NCBI GenBank assembly: GCA_041398565.1
Contig: JAWKUN010000003.1
Location: forward strand, 1,488,001-1,552,000
Direction of reading: 5' to 3'
Origin: DATGPD01 sp041398565
Lineage (GTDB): Bacteria > Planctomycetota > UBA1135 > UBA2386
DNA length: 64,000 nucleotides
Shown here one piece after another: positions 9,395 to 18,906 of the stretch. The notes beneath the pieces were generated by a model that worked only from the letters and a program-made list of their open reading frames with translations, was not told the origin of the DNA and did no database searches. The translations under genes were made by a program, and so were the position numbers. How positions within the stretch are numbered: position 1 is the stretch's first letter; the number at the start of each line of letters is the position of its first letter.

Positions 9395-9396
9395 GG

Positions 9397-12345
9397 CTAT
9401 GCGGTCTGCGGCACCGGTTCGACCGCGGTGGCCGACCCCGGCGGCGGCGTCTTCTCCCGGCTCTTCGCCCACAGCACGATGGGGGTGGCGATGAAGGCGG
9501 TCGAGTAGGTGCCGACGGTGAAGCCGACCAGAAGGGCGAACGAGAAGCCCTCGAGCGAGCTGCCCGAGCCGTAGTTGACCAAGAACTGCGCCAGCACCAC
9601 GAACAGCGTGTGGCTGGTGGTGAGGATGGTGCGCGAGAAGGTCTGATTGATCGAGCGGTTGAGCAGGTCGCGGAACGACTCGTTGATGCCCAAGCGCGCC
9701 TCGTCGCTGAGGTTCTCGCGCACGCGGTCGAAGATCACGATCGTGTCGTTGATCGAGTAGCCGATGATCGTCAGCAGCGCGGCGATCAGCCCCATGTCGA
9801 CCTCGGCGTTCACCAGGCCGAGCCGGTTGCACAGGCACACGATGCCCAACGTGATCAACACGTCGTGCACCAGCGCCACGACCGCAGCGATGCCGTATTT
9901 CAGCTCGTGGAACCGGATGCGCACGTACATCGCGATCAGGAACCACGACAGGATCATGGCGCCGATGGCCGCCATCTTGAATTCGCCGACGATGCGGCCG
10001 CCGATCTCCGAGGCCTCAGGGAACGGGCGCGACAGCTCGAGGGGACGGTCGTCGGCGGTCTTGAGGTCCTTCAGCGGCTCGATCACCAGCTGGAAGAGGT
10101 TGTCCTCCTTGGTGTCCTTCGGCACGTCGAAGGTGACCTGCACGGTGCTGCCGGCTTCGGCCGCCGTGTCGCTCGGCACGCGCACGTCGCTGACGCGGTA
10201 GCGCTTCTCGAGCGCCGACTTGACGTCAGCGATCTTGACCGGCTCGACGAAGTGCAGGTTGAGGGAGCCGTCGGCGTTCTGCGAGTCGGGCTGTGGCACG
10301 ACGCTGGCGCTGTCGAACGGGCTGTCGACCAGGGCGTCGGCGAGGATGGTCCGGAACAGCTTGAGGTAGGGCGGCTCGAAGTTCTCGCCGCGCTGCGCCG
10401 CCTGCTGACGTTGCTCGCCGATCTGCCTCAGCTCGTCGGGCGTCAGCTTGAGCTTGACCGCGAACGACTTGGCCTGGCCGTCGGCGCCGGTGCCGCCGGC
10501 GGTGATGATCTGCGGGTCGGGGAATTCGCGCCCGAACTCCTCATTGGCCAGAAGGCGCGACTTGATCTGATCGCGCGTCATGGGCTCCTTGAGCGCCACC
10601 TGCAAGCTGGCGCCGCCGGTGAAGTCGAGCCCCAGCACCTTCTCGCGTGGTGCGGTGAAGAAGTGCAGCAGACCACCCGCCATCACCACGATGCTGGCGA
10701 ACGCGGCGGTGCGCGACCACCGCAGCCAGTCGAAGTTGACGTTGGCGAACCAGCTGTTGACGCGGAAGCCCTTCAGCTTGTCCCACTCCAGCAGGTAGTG
10801 GAAGATCAACCTGGCGCCGAAGTAGGCGGTGAACACCGACGTGGCGATGCCGACCATCAGGGTCACCGCGAAGCCGCGCACCGGACCGACGCCGACGTTG
10901 TAGAGGACGAGGCCCGCCAGGAACGTGGTGATGTTGGCGTCGAGGATGGTGAGCAGCGCGCGGTCGAAGCCGGCGCGCACTGCCTGCAGGAGGTCCTTGC
11001 CGCGGCCGATCTCCTCGCGGATGCGCTCGTAGATGAGGATGTTGGCGTCGACCGCCATACCGAGCGTCAGCACGATGCCGGCGATGCCGGGCAGGGTGAG
11101 CGTCGCCCGGATGACCACCATGGCCGCGACCAGCAGCAGCACGTTGAGGAACAGGGCCGCGATCGCCACCAGACCGGCGAGGCGGTAGTACCAGAGCATG
11201 AAGGCGACGACGGCGGTCGCGCCGAGGGCCATCGAGATCAGGCCGCGGCGGATGGCGTCCTCGCCCAGGGTGGAACCGATCTGAGTGTCCGACTGCAGCT
11301 CGGGGCGCACCTGCAGCGAGCCGGTCTTGAGCACCTTGGCCAGCTCGTTGGCGTGCGTCAGCGTGCCGCTGCCCATGGTGATGATGCCGCGGCCGGGAAT
11401 GCGGCCCTCGAACACCGGCGTCGACTCGACGACGCCGTTGAGGATGATGGCGCTGGCCTTGCCGGTCCACTTCTCCGACCAGTCGGCGTAGGGAGTCTCG
11501 AACTTCGGTTGGAACGCGTAGTACACGCACGGCTTGCCCGAACGCGGGTCCTGGCCGGCGTACACGTCGCTGGCGTCGAGTTGGCTGCCCTGGAAGTAGG
11601 TCTCCTCGACGTTGATGGGCACCAGCTGCACCAGCTTGGCGTCCTTGTCCTTGGGCGGCTGCATGACGTCGGCGTCCTCGTAGAGGCGCACCGTGTCGGC
11701 GCCCCCGACGCCGCCGTCCCAGCGCTTGGGGTCGTTCAACTTGGGTTTGATCAGCGCCGGGTACCAGGCCAGGTGCGGGCTGCCGTTGTCGCCCGTACGC
11801 GCGCGGTTGTTGTAGAGGTTGATCGCCGACGGGTCGGCTTGCACGCGCGCCTTGTTGTCGTCCTTGCCCAGCCAGTCTTGCAGCAGCTGCTTTTCCTTCG
11901 CCAGATCGAGTTGGCGCTCGACGTCCTCACCGTTGACCTTCACCTCGTAGGTCGGCGTCGCGACGACGCGCATCTCGAGGCGGCCGAGGTTCTGGATGCG
12001 CTGCTTGACCGCCAGGGCCTCGGCCGTCGACATGCCGGGCAGCTCGACCAGGAAGCCGTTGTTGCCGCGCTTGGTGACCGTGGCCTCGAGCACGCCCGTG
12101 GGGTCGATGCGGCGGTAGATGATGTCGACCGTCTCCTGCAGGAGCTGATCGTCGTCCGCGTCCTTCGACACCAGGCCCTCGGCCTTGGCCGCCTGGAAGT
12201 CGACATCGTAGACCAGGGCGGTGCCGCCGCGCAGGTCGAGGCCGAGGTTGAACTTGTCTCCGACCTTGGCCCAGATCAGCAAGGCGATCGACGCGATGGC
12301 CAGCAAGCCGATGAGGATGACTGAGCGACGTGGATTCTCGAGCAT
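9397..12345 (-). CDS. secDF: fused protein-export membrane protein SecDF
   Basis: 982 residues, ATG start. SecD half: first membrane helix at residues 8-26, DLRGG at 37-41, large periplasmic P1 region, then a membrane block ending in GMAVDANILIYERIREE at about 430-446. SecF half: LGLDFTGGASLQV at about 570, then the SecF block with IGYSINDTIVIFDRVREN at about 858-875. Both halves therefore keep the conserved Asp/Arg residues of the proton-driven export motor. SecD and SecF are separate in enteric bacteria; single-chain SecDF occurs in several phyla. It lies 38 bases after rplS in the same direction. yajC is not adjacent. Confidence 0.95.
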   Translation of the reverse strand: MLENPRRSVILIGLLAIASIALLIWAKVGDKFNLGLDLRGGTALVYDVDFQAAKAEGLVSKDADDDQLLQETVDIIYRRIDPTGVLEATVTKRGNNGFLVELPGMSTAEALAVKQRIQNLGRLEMRVVATPTYEVKVNGEDVERQLDLAKEKQLLQDWLGKDDNKARVQADPSAINLYNNRARTGDNGSPHLAWYPALIKPKLNDPKRWDGGVGGADTVRLYEDADVMQPPKDKDAKLVQLVPINVEETYFQGSQLDASDVYAGQDPRSGKPCVYYAFQPKFETPYADWSEKWTGKASAIILNGVVESTPVFEGRIPGRGIITMGSGTLTHANELAKVLKTGSLQVRPELQSDTQIGSTLGEDAIRRGLISMALGATAVVAFMLWYYRLAGLVAIAALFLNVLLLVAAMVVIRATLTLPGIAGIVLTLGMAVDANILIYERIREEIGRGKDLLQAVRAGFDRALLTILDANITTFLAGLVLYNVGVGPVRGFAVTLMVGIATSVFTAYFGARLIFHYLLEWDKLKGFRVNSWFANVNFDWLRWSRTAAFASIVVMAGGLLHFFTAPREKVLGLDFTGGASLQVALKEPMTRDQIKSRLLANEEFGREFPDPQIITAGGTGADGQAKSFAVKLKLTPDELRQIGEQRQQAAQRGENFEPPYLKLFRTILADALVDSPFDSASVVPQPDSQNADGSLNLHFVEPVKIADVKSALEKRYRVSDVRVPSDTAAEAGSTVQVTFDVPKDTKEDNLFQLVIEPLKDLKTADDRPLELSRPFPEASEIGGRIVGEFKMAAIGAMILSWFLIAMYVRIRFHELKYGIAAVVALVHDVLITLGIVCLCNRLGLVNAEVDMGLIAALLTIIGYSINDTIVIFDRVRENLSDEARLGINESFRDLLNRSINQTFSRTILTTSHTLFVVLAQFLVNYGSGSSLEGFSFALLVGFTVGTYSTAFIATPIVLWAKSREKTPPPGSATAVEPVPQTA

Positions 12346-12383
12346 GACGGTGCTCCGGTTCTGCCCTGGGGGGCGCGGACGAC

Positions 12384-12791
12384 TCAGGCCTTGGCTTCGT
12401 CGCGGTTGCGGGCGGCAGGGTTCTTGATCGAACGCGTGCCGCGACGCTTGGTGAAGTTGGCGGGCAGGCGCACGGCCTTGCCGATGCGGTCGCGCAGATA
12501 GTAGAGCTTGGCGCGGCGCACGCGGCCGCTGGCCTTGATGCGGATGTTCTGCACGCGCGGCGAGTGCAGTGGGAAGGTGCGCTCGACGCCCTCGCCGGCG
12601 ACGATGCGCCGCACGATGAACGAGCGCCCGATGCCGTTGCCGCGGATGGCGATGACGACGCCGCTGAACACCTGCACGCGCTCCTTGTCGCCCTCCTTGA
12701 TCAGGTAGTCGACGTCGACGGTGTCGCCGACACCGAACTCGGGCACCTTGCCCTTCATGTTCTCCAGATCGATCTGCCGCATCAGGTCCAT
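12384..12791 (-). CDS. rplS: 50S ribosomal protein L19
   Basis: 135 residues. Shows the L19 signature: FGVGDTVDVDYLIKEGDKER, QVFSGVVIAIRGNGIGRSFI, VRRIVAGEGVERTFPLHSPR and KLYYLRDRIGKAVRLP. L19 sits at the 30S/50S interface. It follows trmD by 67 bases in the same direction, the usual trmD-rplS pair; rpsP and rimM, which often precede trmD, are absent here. The C-terminal 25 residues are a basic, disordered-looking extension. Confidence 0.96.
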   Translation of the reverse strand: MDLMRQIDLENMKGKVPEFGVGDTVDVDYLIKEGDKERVQVFSGVVIAIRGNGIGRSFIVRRIVAGEGVERTFPLHSPRVQNIRIKASGRVRRAKLYYLRDRIGKAVRLPANFTKRRGTRSIKNPAARNRDEAKA

Positions 12792-12858
12792 GGCTCGTTC
12801 TCCGCTTCGCTCGGGGTTGTCGCTGTCGAGACGGACGGCGCTGGTGCGCCGCGCCCTC

Positions 12859-13527
12859 TCAGGTTCGGTGTCGCTTGATCTCGGTCAGCCGTTCCGCTTG
12901 CTCCCGTCGCCAGGCGGCGACCGCCCGGTGGTTGCCCGAAATCAGGATCTCGGGCACGTCCATGCCGCGGAACGAGCGGGGTCGGGTGTATTGCGGGTAG
13001 TCGAGCAGGTCGGTCTCGAACGACTCCAGAATCGGTGAGTCCTCGCACCCGAGGACGCCCGGCAAGAGTCGCGCGACCGCCTCCAGGACGACCAGTGCCG
13101 GCAGCTCGCCGCCAGCCAGCACGTAGTCGCCGATGGAGATCTCGTCCCACCCCATGCCGTCCCGGATGCGTTCGTCGAACCCTTCGTACCGGCCGCAGAG
13201 CAACAGCAGGCGCTCGTGCTGCGCCAGGGCTCGGGCCTTCTTCTGGGTGAACGTCACGCCTCGGGGACACAGCAGGATCTTGTGGAACGGTCCATGCTCG
13301 CGTTCGGCGTATTCGACGGCGTCAAAGATCGGTTCCGGCTTCAGCACCATGCCGGGACCACCTCCGAACGGACGGTCGTCGACCGTACGATGCGGATCCG
13401 TGGTGAAGTCCCGAAAGTTGATGAGCTCGGTCCGCAGCTTGCCTTTTTCGTGTGCGATCCCGAGGATGCTCTCCGCCAGGTACGGCCGCACGGCCATCGG
13501 AAAGAGCGTCAGGATCGCGCAGAGCAT
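12859..13527 (-). CDS. trmD: tRNA (guanine-37-N1)-methyltransferase
   Basis: 222 residues from the ATG at 13527-13525. Upstream codons in this frame overlap ribE on the other strand and are not coding. SPOUT-family motifs are clear: LTLFPMAVRPYLAESILG at the N terminus, DDRPFGGGPGMVLKPEPIFD, LLCGRYEGFDERI and the knot region EISIGDYVLAGGELPALV, ending in PEILISGNH. TrmD places m1G at position 37 of tRNAs and prevents +1 frameshifting. The start lies 72 bases from the divergent ribE start. Confidence 0.95.
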   Translation of the reverse strand: MLCAILTLFPMAVRPYLAESILGIAHEKGKLRTELINFRDFTTDPHRTVDDRPFGGGPGMVLKPEPIFDAVEYAEREHGPFHKILLCPRGVTFTQKKARALAQHERLLLLCGRYEGFDERIRDGMGWDEISIGDYVLAGGELPALVVLEAVARLLPGVLGCEDSPILESFETDLLDYPQYTRPRSFRGMDVPEILISGNHRAVAAWRREQAERLTEIKRHRT

Positions 13528-13599
13528 GAAGACAGCGCCGCGGAAAGGGGCGAGCAGCCTAGGGAAGGCCAGGCAGTGGATCAAGGGCGAGGCGGCCGG

Positions 13600-14193
13600 A
13601 TGTTCACGGGCCTGATCGAAGCCGTTGGCACCGTCACCGCTGCGCGCAAGGTCGGCAGCGAGATGGAGTTGTGCGTCGACCTCGCCGGACGGGACGAAGG
13701 CGCCCGGATCGGCGCTTCGATCGCCCTGTCCGGGGTGTGCTGCACCGTGACCCGCCTCGACGCGGACGGCGCCAGCTTCTGGCTGTCGGCGGAGACGCTG
13801 CGCCGCACCTGGTTCGGGTCTCTTGCTGTCGGACGCAAACTGAACGTCGAGCGCTGCTTGCGTGCCGGCCAGGAGATGGGCGGACACATCGTGCAGGGCC
13901 ACGTCGACGGCGTCGGTCGAGTGCTCGACCCGGTGGGACCGGATGGGGGGGTCTGGCGCGTCGAGGTGCCGGCCGAGCTCGAGCGCTACTGCGTCGAGAA
14001 GGGGTCGATCGCGCTCGATGGAGTGTCGCTCACCATCGCTGCCCTGGACGGGGCGCGTCTGTCGGTGGCGATCATCCCGCACACCGCCCAGCACACCACC
14101 ATCGGCGCGCTGCGCGCGGGCGACCCGATCAACGTCGAAGTCGACGTGCTGGCCAAGTACGTCGAGCGCTTGCTGGCGGGGAGGTCGGCGTGA
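13600..14193 (+). CDS. ribE: riboflavin synthase, alpha subunit
   Basis: 197 residues from ATG 13600, with a weak AGGGCGAG ribosome-binding site at 13584-13591. The start MFTGLIEAVGTV is diagnostic. The two lumazine-binding barrels are visible as a duplication: N-terminal half to about residue 85 (IALSGVCCTVTRLD) and C-terminal half with GHIVQGHVDGVGRV and SIALDGVSLTIAALD. It dismutates two 6,7-dimethyl-8-ribityllumazines to riboflavin. No ribD, ribBA or ribH is adjacent and I see no FMN riboswitch in the 72-base divergent spacer. The end overlaps the next gene as GTGA. Confidence 0.95.
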   Translation: MFTGLIEAVGTVTAARKVGSEMELCVDLAGRDEGARIGASIALSGVCCTVTRLDADGASFWLSAETLRRTWFGSLAVGRKLNVERCLRAGQEMGGHIVQGHVDGVGRVLDPVGPDGGVWRVEVPAELERYCVEKGSIALDGVSLTIAALDGARLSVAIIPHTAQHTTIGALRAGDPINVEVDVLAKYVERLLAGRSA

Positions 14194-14651
14194 GCGAGCC
14201 GTCCACGCCGCACGCGGCGCGCCTGCTGGTGGAGCAGGCGACGAGCGGGGTGCTGTGCACGGCGCACGCCGAGCACGGCGGCTGGCCGTTCGGCTCGATC
14301 GTGCCGTACGCCTTGTCAGGCGACCTCGACCCCATCGTCTGGCTGTCGGACCTCGCCGAGCACACACGCAACCTGCGCGCCGACCCGCGCGCCAGCTTGT
14401 TCGTCGCCGACGCGGCCGCGGCGGCGTCGCCGCAGGCGGGAGGTCGCGCGTGCCTGATGGCGCGGGCGCGCGTCGCCGTGGGTGACGAGCGCGACGCAGC
14501 CCAGGCCGCCTACTTCGCGCGCTTCCCCGAGGCCGCCGCGATGAGCAGCATGCACGGCTTCGCCTTCCACGTGCTGGCGGTCGAGCACGTGCGCTGGATC
14601 GCCGGCTTCGGCGCGATGGGCTGGCTGACGCGGGCCCGTTGGCAGGGATAG
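14190..14651 (+). CDS. pyridoxamine 5'-phosphate oxidase-like (FMN split-barrel) protein
   Basis: 153 residues from GTG 14190, coupled to ribE by a GTGA overlap. The sequence follows the HugZ/PNPOx-like pattern: a helix with ARLLVEQATSGVLCTAH, then GWPFGSIVPYALSGDLDPIV, LSDLAEHTRNLRADPRASLF and a C-terminal FHVLAVEHVRWIAGFGAMG. Members bind FMN or haem in a split barrel, often as dimers. Placement directly after riboflavin synthase fits a flavoprotein. The substrate is unknown; a HugZ-type haem role would need its C-terminal domain, which is absent. Confidence 0.75.
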   Translation: MSEPSTPHAARLLVEQATSGVLCTAHAEHGGWPFGSIVPYALSGDLDPIVWLSDLAEHTRNLRADPRASLFVADAAAAASPQAGGRACLMARARVAVGDERDAAQAAYFARFPEAAAMSSMHGFAFHVLAVEHVRWIAGFGAMGWLTRARWQG

Positions 14652-14674
14652 GCGGCCAGCGCCCGCGGGCGCAC

Positions 14675-15742
14675 CTACCTCGACTCGTGCTCTTGGCGCA
14701 GCCACGCGCCGAGGAGCGACCCGGTCACCGCCAGCACCACCGGGCCGGCGAAGAGGCCGACCGGACCGAACGCCACGAGGCCGCCGAGCACACCGGCAAA
14801 GACCATGAGGAACGACAGCTTGGCCTCGCGCCCGATCAACATCGGGCGCAGCACGTTGTCGAGGCTGCCGACCACCAGGGTCCACACGACCAGCGCGATG
14901 CCCCAGCCCGTGTGGCCCTGCAGGAAGGTCCAGCCGGCGGCGCACGCCAGGATGGGCGCGGCACCGAGCTGCGCGATCGACGTGAGGAACATGATCGCGG
15001 TGAGGATGAGCCAGGCCGGGACCCCTGCGATCAGCAGGCCGAGTCCTCCGACCACGGCTTGCACGAGGGCGGTGGCGACGACGCCGAAGGCGATGGCGCG
15101 GGTCGCCTCGGCGGCGAGCAGCACGGCGTGGTCGCCGCGGTGGCCGGCGAGACGCTGCGCGAAGCGGCGGACGTCGAGGGTCACCTGTTCGCCGCGCGCG
15201 TAGAGCACCCCGGCACAGATGACGGTCAGCACCATGTCGAACACCAGTTCGCCGATGCCGCCGATGCTGGCAGCGAACCAGCTGGCGATCCGGTCGGCGT
15301 AGGGCGTCAGCATCTCGGCGATGCCGGTGGGACCGTTCTCGATCAGCCGGCGCCACGCCGAGGCCGTCGACGAACCGACCAAGGGCAGCCCTTCGACCCA
15401 GGCCGGTGGTCCTTCGAAGGCGGCGTCGAGCAGGGAGCGCAGCCAGGCCGCGATCTCGCCCGCATTGGTCACCAGGATGCCGATCGCCAGGACGACGGGA
15501 AGCATGAACAGGCCCGCGAGAAGGCCGGTCATCACCGCCACGGCCAGGCTGCGACGCCCGTGGAAGGCGGCCTGGAGGCGTACCATGAGGCGCCAGGTGG
15601 CCACCACGATCAGAGTCGACCACACCATCGCCGGCAGGAACGGGCGCAGGATCCACAGACTGGCCGCGAGCAGCGCGCCGATGGCGAGCACCGAGAAGAC
15701 GAGACGCGGCAGGTCGCGGTAGTGGGCGGGGGCGGCGGTCAC
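14675..15742 (-). CDS. AI-2E family transporter (PerM/YdiK type)
   Basis: 355 residues from the GTG at 15742-15740. About seven or eight membrane segments: two N-terminal pairs (LVFSVLAIGALLAASLWILR; AVMTGLLAGLFMLPVVLAIG), a soluble central part (about 110-150), then a block with VLTVICAGVLYARGEQV, VVGGLGLLIAGVPAWLILTA and LGAAPILACAAGWTFLQ. The motif VVGSLDNVLRPMLIGREAKL and the final FGPVGLFAGPVVLAV are typical of this family. Members have been linked to autoinducer-2 export or to sodium/proton antiport, so the substrate is open. It is the last gene of a minus-strand run that follows the S41-type gene by 98 bases. Confidence 0.85.
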   Translation of the reverse strand: MTAAPAHYRDLPRLVFSVLAIGALLAASLWILRPFLPAMVWSTLIVVATWRLMVRLQAAFHGRRSLAVAVMTGLLAGLFMLPVVLAIGILVTNAGEIAAWLRSLLDAAFEGPPAWVEGLPLVGSSTASAWRRLIENGPTGIAEMLTPYADRIASWFAASIGGIGELVFDMVLTVICAGVLYARGEQVTLDVRRFAQRLAGHRGDHAVLLAAEATRAIAFGVVATALVQAVVGGLGLLIAGVPAWLILTAIMFLTSIAQLGAAPILACAAGWTFLQGHTGWGIALVVWTLVVGSLDNVLRPMLIGREAKLSFLMVFAGVLGGLVAFGPVGLFAGPVVLAVTGSLLGAWLRQEHESR

Positions 15743-15840
15743 GGCGGAGAATCTAGCCCGGGCCGATGTGAGGCACTGCCCCGGGTCGTCGCGATTCGCC
15801 TTCCTCCGCGTGCCTCGCGCACGTGATCGGCGTGTGAGCG

Positions 15841-17187
15841 CTACTTTCCCAGCTTGCCGCGCAGCACGTCGAGGGCTCGCTCGAGGATCGGATCGCGGTC
15901 TCTGTCGTCCCTGGCGTCGACCTCGACCGGCACGTCGGGCGCGATGCCCTCGCCCTCCAGACAGGTTCCGTCGAGGCGGAGGTCTTGCCAGGAAGGCAGC
16001 ACCACGACGACGCCGTTCGTCAGTTCGTGCGGTCTGGGATTGCCGCTGCTGCCGTAGGTGGGCTGACCGACGACGGTGCAGTCGGGCGCCTGCTGCAGCA
16101 TCATCACGAACGACTCGTTGCTGCTCATGACGTAGCGGCTGGTGAGCACGGCGATCGGACAGCGGATCTGCTCGTCGGCGTCGGTGTTGCCGGTGATCTG
16201 GCGATCCAGCACCGGACCGAAGCCGTCTCTGCCGGCGGCGATGCGGTACCGGTTCTTGGCGTAGGTCTTGGTGCCATCGACGAACCACTCGGCCACGCGG
16301 CGTGCCAGCGCCTCGTCGCCTCCCGCATTCGGCCGGACATCGACGACGATCGCCTTGCAGTCCCGCAGCTGCGGTAGGGTTGCTTCGACGGCGTCCGCGT
16401 CCTTCCTGCTGCCCCACGTCGCCACCATCAGGTAGCCGATCCCCTCGTCGTTGCGGCCGACGAGTGCGTTGTCGCCGGCCGGCTTCGTGTCGAAGTACTT
16501 GCCGACGAGCCGGCTGCGGTAGAGAGGGTCGATGGCGCGGCGGCCGGCGGCGAAGACCTGGTCACCGAGGCGCAGGTGGAGGTGGATGTCCTCGGTGGCG
16601 GCGAGCACACTCGCCACCGCGCTGGCGAAGCCCCGAGTGGTCTTCGCGCCGAGGATGGCGGCCTCGTGCTTCGACCACAGCCCCGGCCAGTCCGCGACGC
16701 GCAGGTCGTAGTACGAGTAGGCGCGCGGCAAGAGGTCCCTCAGCTCGGCGAGCGCGTCGCGGTTCGCCTTGGTCTGGACCCGGGGGTCGGGTAGGTCGCG
16801 GGGAGCGGTGGAGAACGTCCACGGCACCGGCAGCAGGGGCGTTCCCTCCTTGCTGCGGAAGTTCTTCGCCGCGCCGCAGTTCAAGCTCATGGCGTAGTCG
16901 TGGTCGGGCTCGAGCTCGACCTCGATCACCAGCTTGCGCGGCGTTTCGTAGCGCGGCCGGCCCTTGATCTTGGGGAAAGCGGGGCCGCCGCCGCACACCG
17001 ACCAGCCGCGGGTGTCCATCGGTCGATCGAAGGTCACGACCAGCTCTTTGGTGGTGGCGGCGTCGACGTCGACCGCCAGATGCGCCGGCTCGCAGCGGAC
17101 GACCGCAGGAGCCTCCTCTTGGGCGCACCCGCCGCGCACGAAGACAACGAGAACGACAGGGCAAGCGGACAGGGTGATTCTCGGCAT
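15841..17187 (-). CDS. S41-family peptidase-like lipoprotein
   Basis: 448 residues. The N terminus is a hydrophobic leader followed by VRGGC and an acidic start, consistent with a lipoprotein. Residues about 30-130 form a beta domain resembling Ig-like Big_5 modules (VDAATTKELVVTFDRPMDTR). Residues about 135-440 resemble S41 (C-terminal processing peptidase): GIGYLMVATWG, AIVVDVRPNAGGDEALARRV, then VLTSRYVMSSNESFVMML near residue 350, where SSNES aligns with the usual SAAE nucleophile region, and a final GEGIAPDVPVE. No PDZ domain is evident. It lies downstream of the Omp85-type barrel gene in the same direction, so both probably act at the cell envelope. Confidence 0.75.
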   Translation of the reverse strand: MPRITLSACPVVLVVFVRGGCAQEEAPAVVRCEPAHLAVDVDAATTKELVVTFDRPMDTRGWSVCGGGPAFPKIKGRPRYETPRKLVIEVELEPDHDYAMSLNCGAAKNFRSKEGTPLLPVPWTFSTAPRDLPDPRVQTKANRDALAELRDLLPRAYSYYDLRVADWPGLWSKHEAAILGAKTTRGFASAVASVLAATEDIHLHLRLGDQVFAAGRRAIDPLYRSRLVGKYFDTKPAGDNALVGRNDEGIGYLMVATWGSRKDADAVEATLPQLRDCKAIVVDVRPNAGGDEALARRVAEWFVDGTKTYAKNRYRIAAGRDGFGPVLDRQITGNTDADEQIRCPIAVLTSRYVMSSNESFVMMLQQAPDCTVVGQPTYGSSGNPRPHELTNGVVVVLPSWQDLRLDGTCLEGEGIAPDVPVEVDARDDRDRDPILERALDVLRGKLGK

Positions 17188-17294
17188 GACGGTCTCCTCG
17201 TCGCGGGATCGGGTCCAAGCCTGTGACGCGCCAGATTCGCGGGTCGCGTCGGTACGCGCAACCCCCGGAGCCGCCGCGCGCCCGTCGGGTGGCG

Positions 17295-18650
17295 TCAGAA
17301 CGACAGCCCGTAGCCGATGGTGAAGTTGAAGTCTTCGTCGGACCAGCCGAGGTCGATGCGGAACAGCGCGCTGCGCTCGAGGCTCATGCGGAAGCCGACG
17401 CCGTAGCTCTGTTTGATCTCGGCGTCGAACAGGTCGCCGAAGCTGCCGACGGTGATGGATCCGATGTCGTAGAAGAGCGCCGCACCCAGGCGCTCGATGC
17501 GCAGGGCTTCGGTGATCTTGAACCCGCGCGGCACACCCCAGAAGCGGTATTCGACGCCGGCGTGCCAGGCGTGCTCGCCGGTGAAGCGACCCGGCACGAA
17601 GCCACGCAGCGTGTGGGTCCCCCCCAGCGTCGGCAGCGCGAAGAACGGCAGATCGCCGAGCGTCGTCTGCACGAACCCGCCGACCGCCAGAGTGTCGGTG
17701 GGCGGATGCTCCTCGCCGGGATCGCCGCCATCGTGCAGCAGGGGTGGCACCGCGATGACCTTCGACGACGAGAACGTGGCGATCGCCCCGAGATCGCCGC
17801 CGGTCTGCACCGCGGCGTCCACTCGCCCGTCGACCGTCCAGCCGCCGTACGGGTTGTGCTGGCTGTCGCGCGTGTCGTAGCCGGTGCCGAGCGTCAGCCA
17901 GAGGATGTCCTGGTCGTCGCCGCCGCGGAACAGCTCCGGGTAGCGGTCATCGGTCGAGGGCACCGTCGACACCCGGCCGCGCGCCAGGTTGTGATGTTCG
18001 AGGGCGGCACCGAGGCGGAGCAACAGATCGTCGGCTGGTTCTCGCACCGCCCACTGCTGGAACAGGCTGACCTCCGACACTTCCTGGGTGTAGCTGCTCT
18101 CGTCGATGGGACGCGTGCGGTCGCCCAGGCCGAAGAAGCGACGGGTCAGCGTGCGGCTGTAGCCGGCGCGCGCCGAGACGAAGGTGCGCTCGTCGAAGAC
18201 GACGCCGCCGCCGTCGACCTCGCGGTGGTTTGGCCAGCGCCGCCACAGCACGGTGTAGTTCTGCTGGCCCTCGGTGGTGTAGGTGAACACCATGTTGGCG
18301 AACTCCTGCCGCCGCTTGTTGCGGAAGTCGACATCGGTGATGGCGACGCCGCCGCCGGTCCCGACGTCCTGCTCGTGGAACACGATCGGCGAGATGAAGC
18401 TGCTCACCAGGAAGCGTTCCAGCAGGGAGCCCGGCTTGAGACGGCCTTCGGGCACGTAGCGCCAGCGCTCGCGGTGCGGCAGATCCTGGGGCTTGCTGTC
18501 GTTGGGGATGCGTCCGTTGGCGTCGAGGCCGCGGCGTGGGTCGTAGTGCTGTGCGCGCCCCGTGTCGTGGCGGTCGCGCTCGGGGGCGCCCTGGCCGCCG
18601 ACCTGGGCGCGCGGCGCCAGCACGATCAGCAGTGTCGCGAGAAGCGACAT
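17295..18650 (-). CDS. Omp85-type outer-membrane barrel protein (surface-antigen/D15 family)
   Basis: 451 residues from the ATG at 18650, which begins a signal peptide (MSLLATLLIVLAPRAQ). The mature part alternates amphipathic strands and turns and ends in FNFTIGYGLSF, with the C-terminal Phe expected for Bam-assembled barrels. Family-like segments are DILWLTLGTGYDTRDSQHNP, the GGTHTLRGFVPGRF segment (equivalent of the Omp85 G-x-x-x-L-R-G-[FY] loop) and WHAGVEYRFWGVP. There is no room for POTRA domains, so it is a POTRA-less relative rather than BamA. The likely location is the outer membrane. It precedes the S41-type lipoprotein gene by 107 bases. Confidence 0.8.
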   Translation of the reverse strand: MSLLATLLIVLAPRAQVGGQGAPERDRHDTGRAQHYDPRRGLDANGRIPNDSKPQDLPHRERWRYVPEGRLKPGSLLERFLVSSFISPIVFHEQDVGTGGGVAITDVDFRNKRRQEFANMVFTYTTEGQQNYTVLWRRWPNHREVDGGGVVFDERTFVSARAGYSRTLTRRFFGLGDRTRPIDESSYTQEVSEVSLFQQWAVREPADDLLLRLGAALEHHNLARGRVSTVPSTDDRYPELFRGGDDQDILWLTLGTGYDTRDSQHNPYGGWTVDGRVDAAVQTGGDLGAIATFSSSKVIAVPPLLHDGGDPGEEHPPTDTLAVGGFVQTTLGDLPFFALPTLGGTHTLRGFVPGRFTGEHAWHAGVEYRFWGVPRGFKITEALRIERLGAALFYDIGSITVGSFGDLFDAEIKQSYGVGFRMSLERSALFRIDLGWSDEDFNFTIGYGLSF

Positions 18651-18906
18651 GGGCTGCAGGGGCCGCGATCGCCCGCGTGGAGCGCGAATCCTGCCGTGAC
18701 GTTCCCTTGGTGTGGACGGTTCCGCGGCAAGAGCTGAGCGGCCCTGGAGGCCCCGAACCACATCATCGCCGGCGGCCTCTTCCGGCGAGCGAAGCGAGCG
18801 CAACCCGTTGGTTGACCGGCCGACGGCTGCGATGGGCAGGCGCATCGCCGGCAAGCAGACAGCGCCAGCACCGCAGGTGAAACGCGCGAATGCCGAAAAC
18901 AGAAAC

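Noticed and set aside
9373..12324. 983-codon open frame antisense to secDF
   Set aside because: Composition is His/Gln/Val/Asp-rich as expected of a complementary shadow; secDF is certain.
18775..18805. GCGAGCGAAGCGAGCG tract upstream of the acetyltransferase gene as a REP element
   Set aside because: It resembles the flank of the 69-bp repeat only in composition and has no matching stem.
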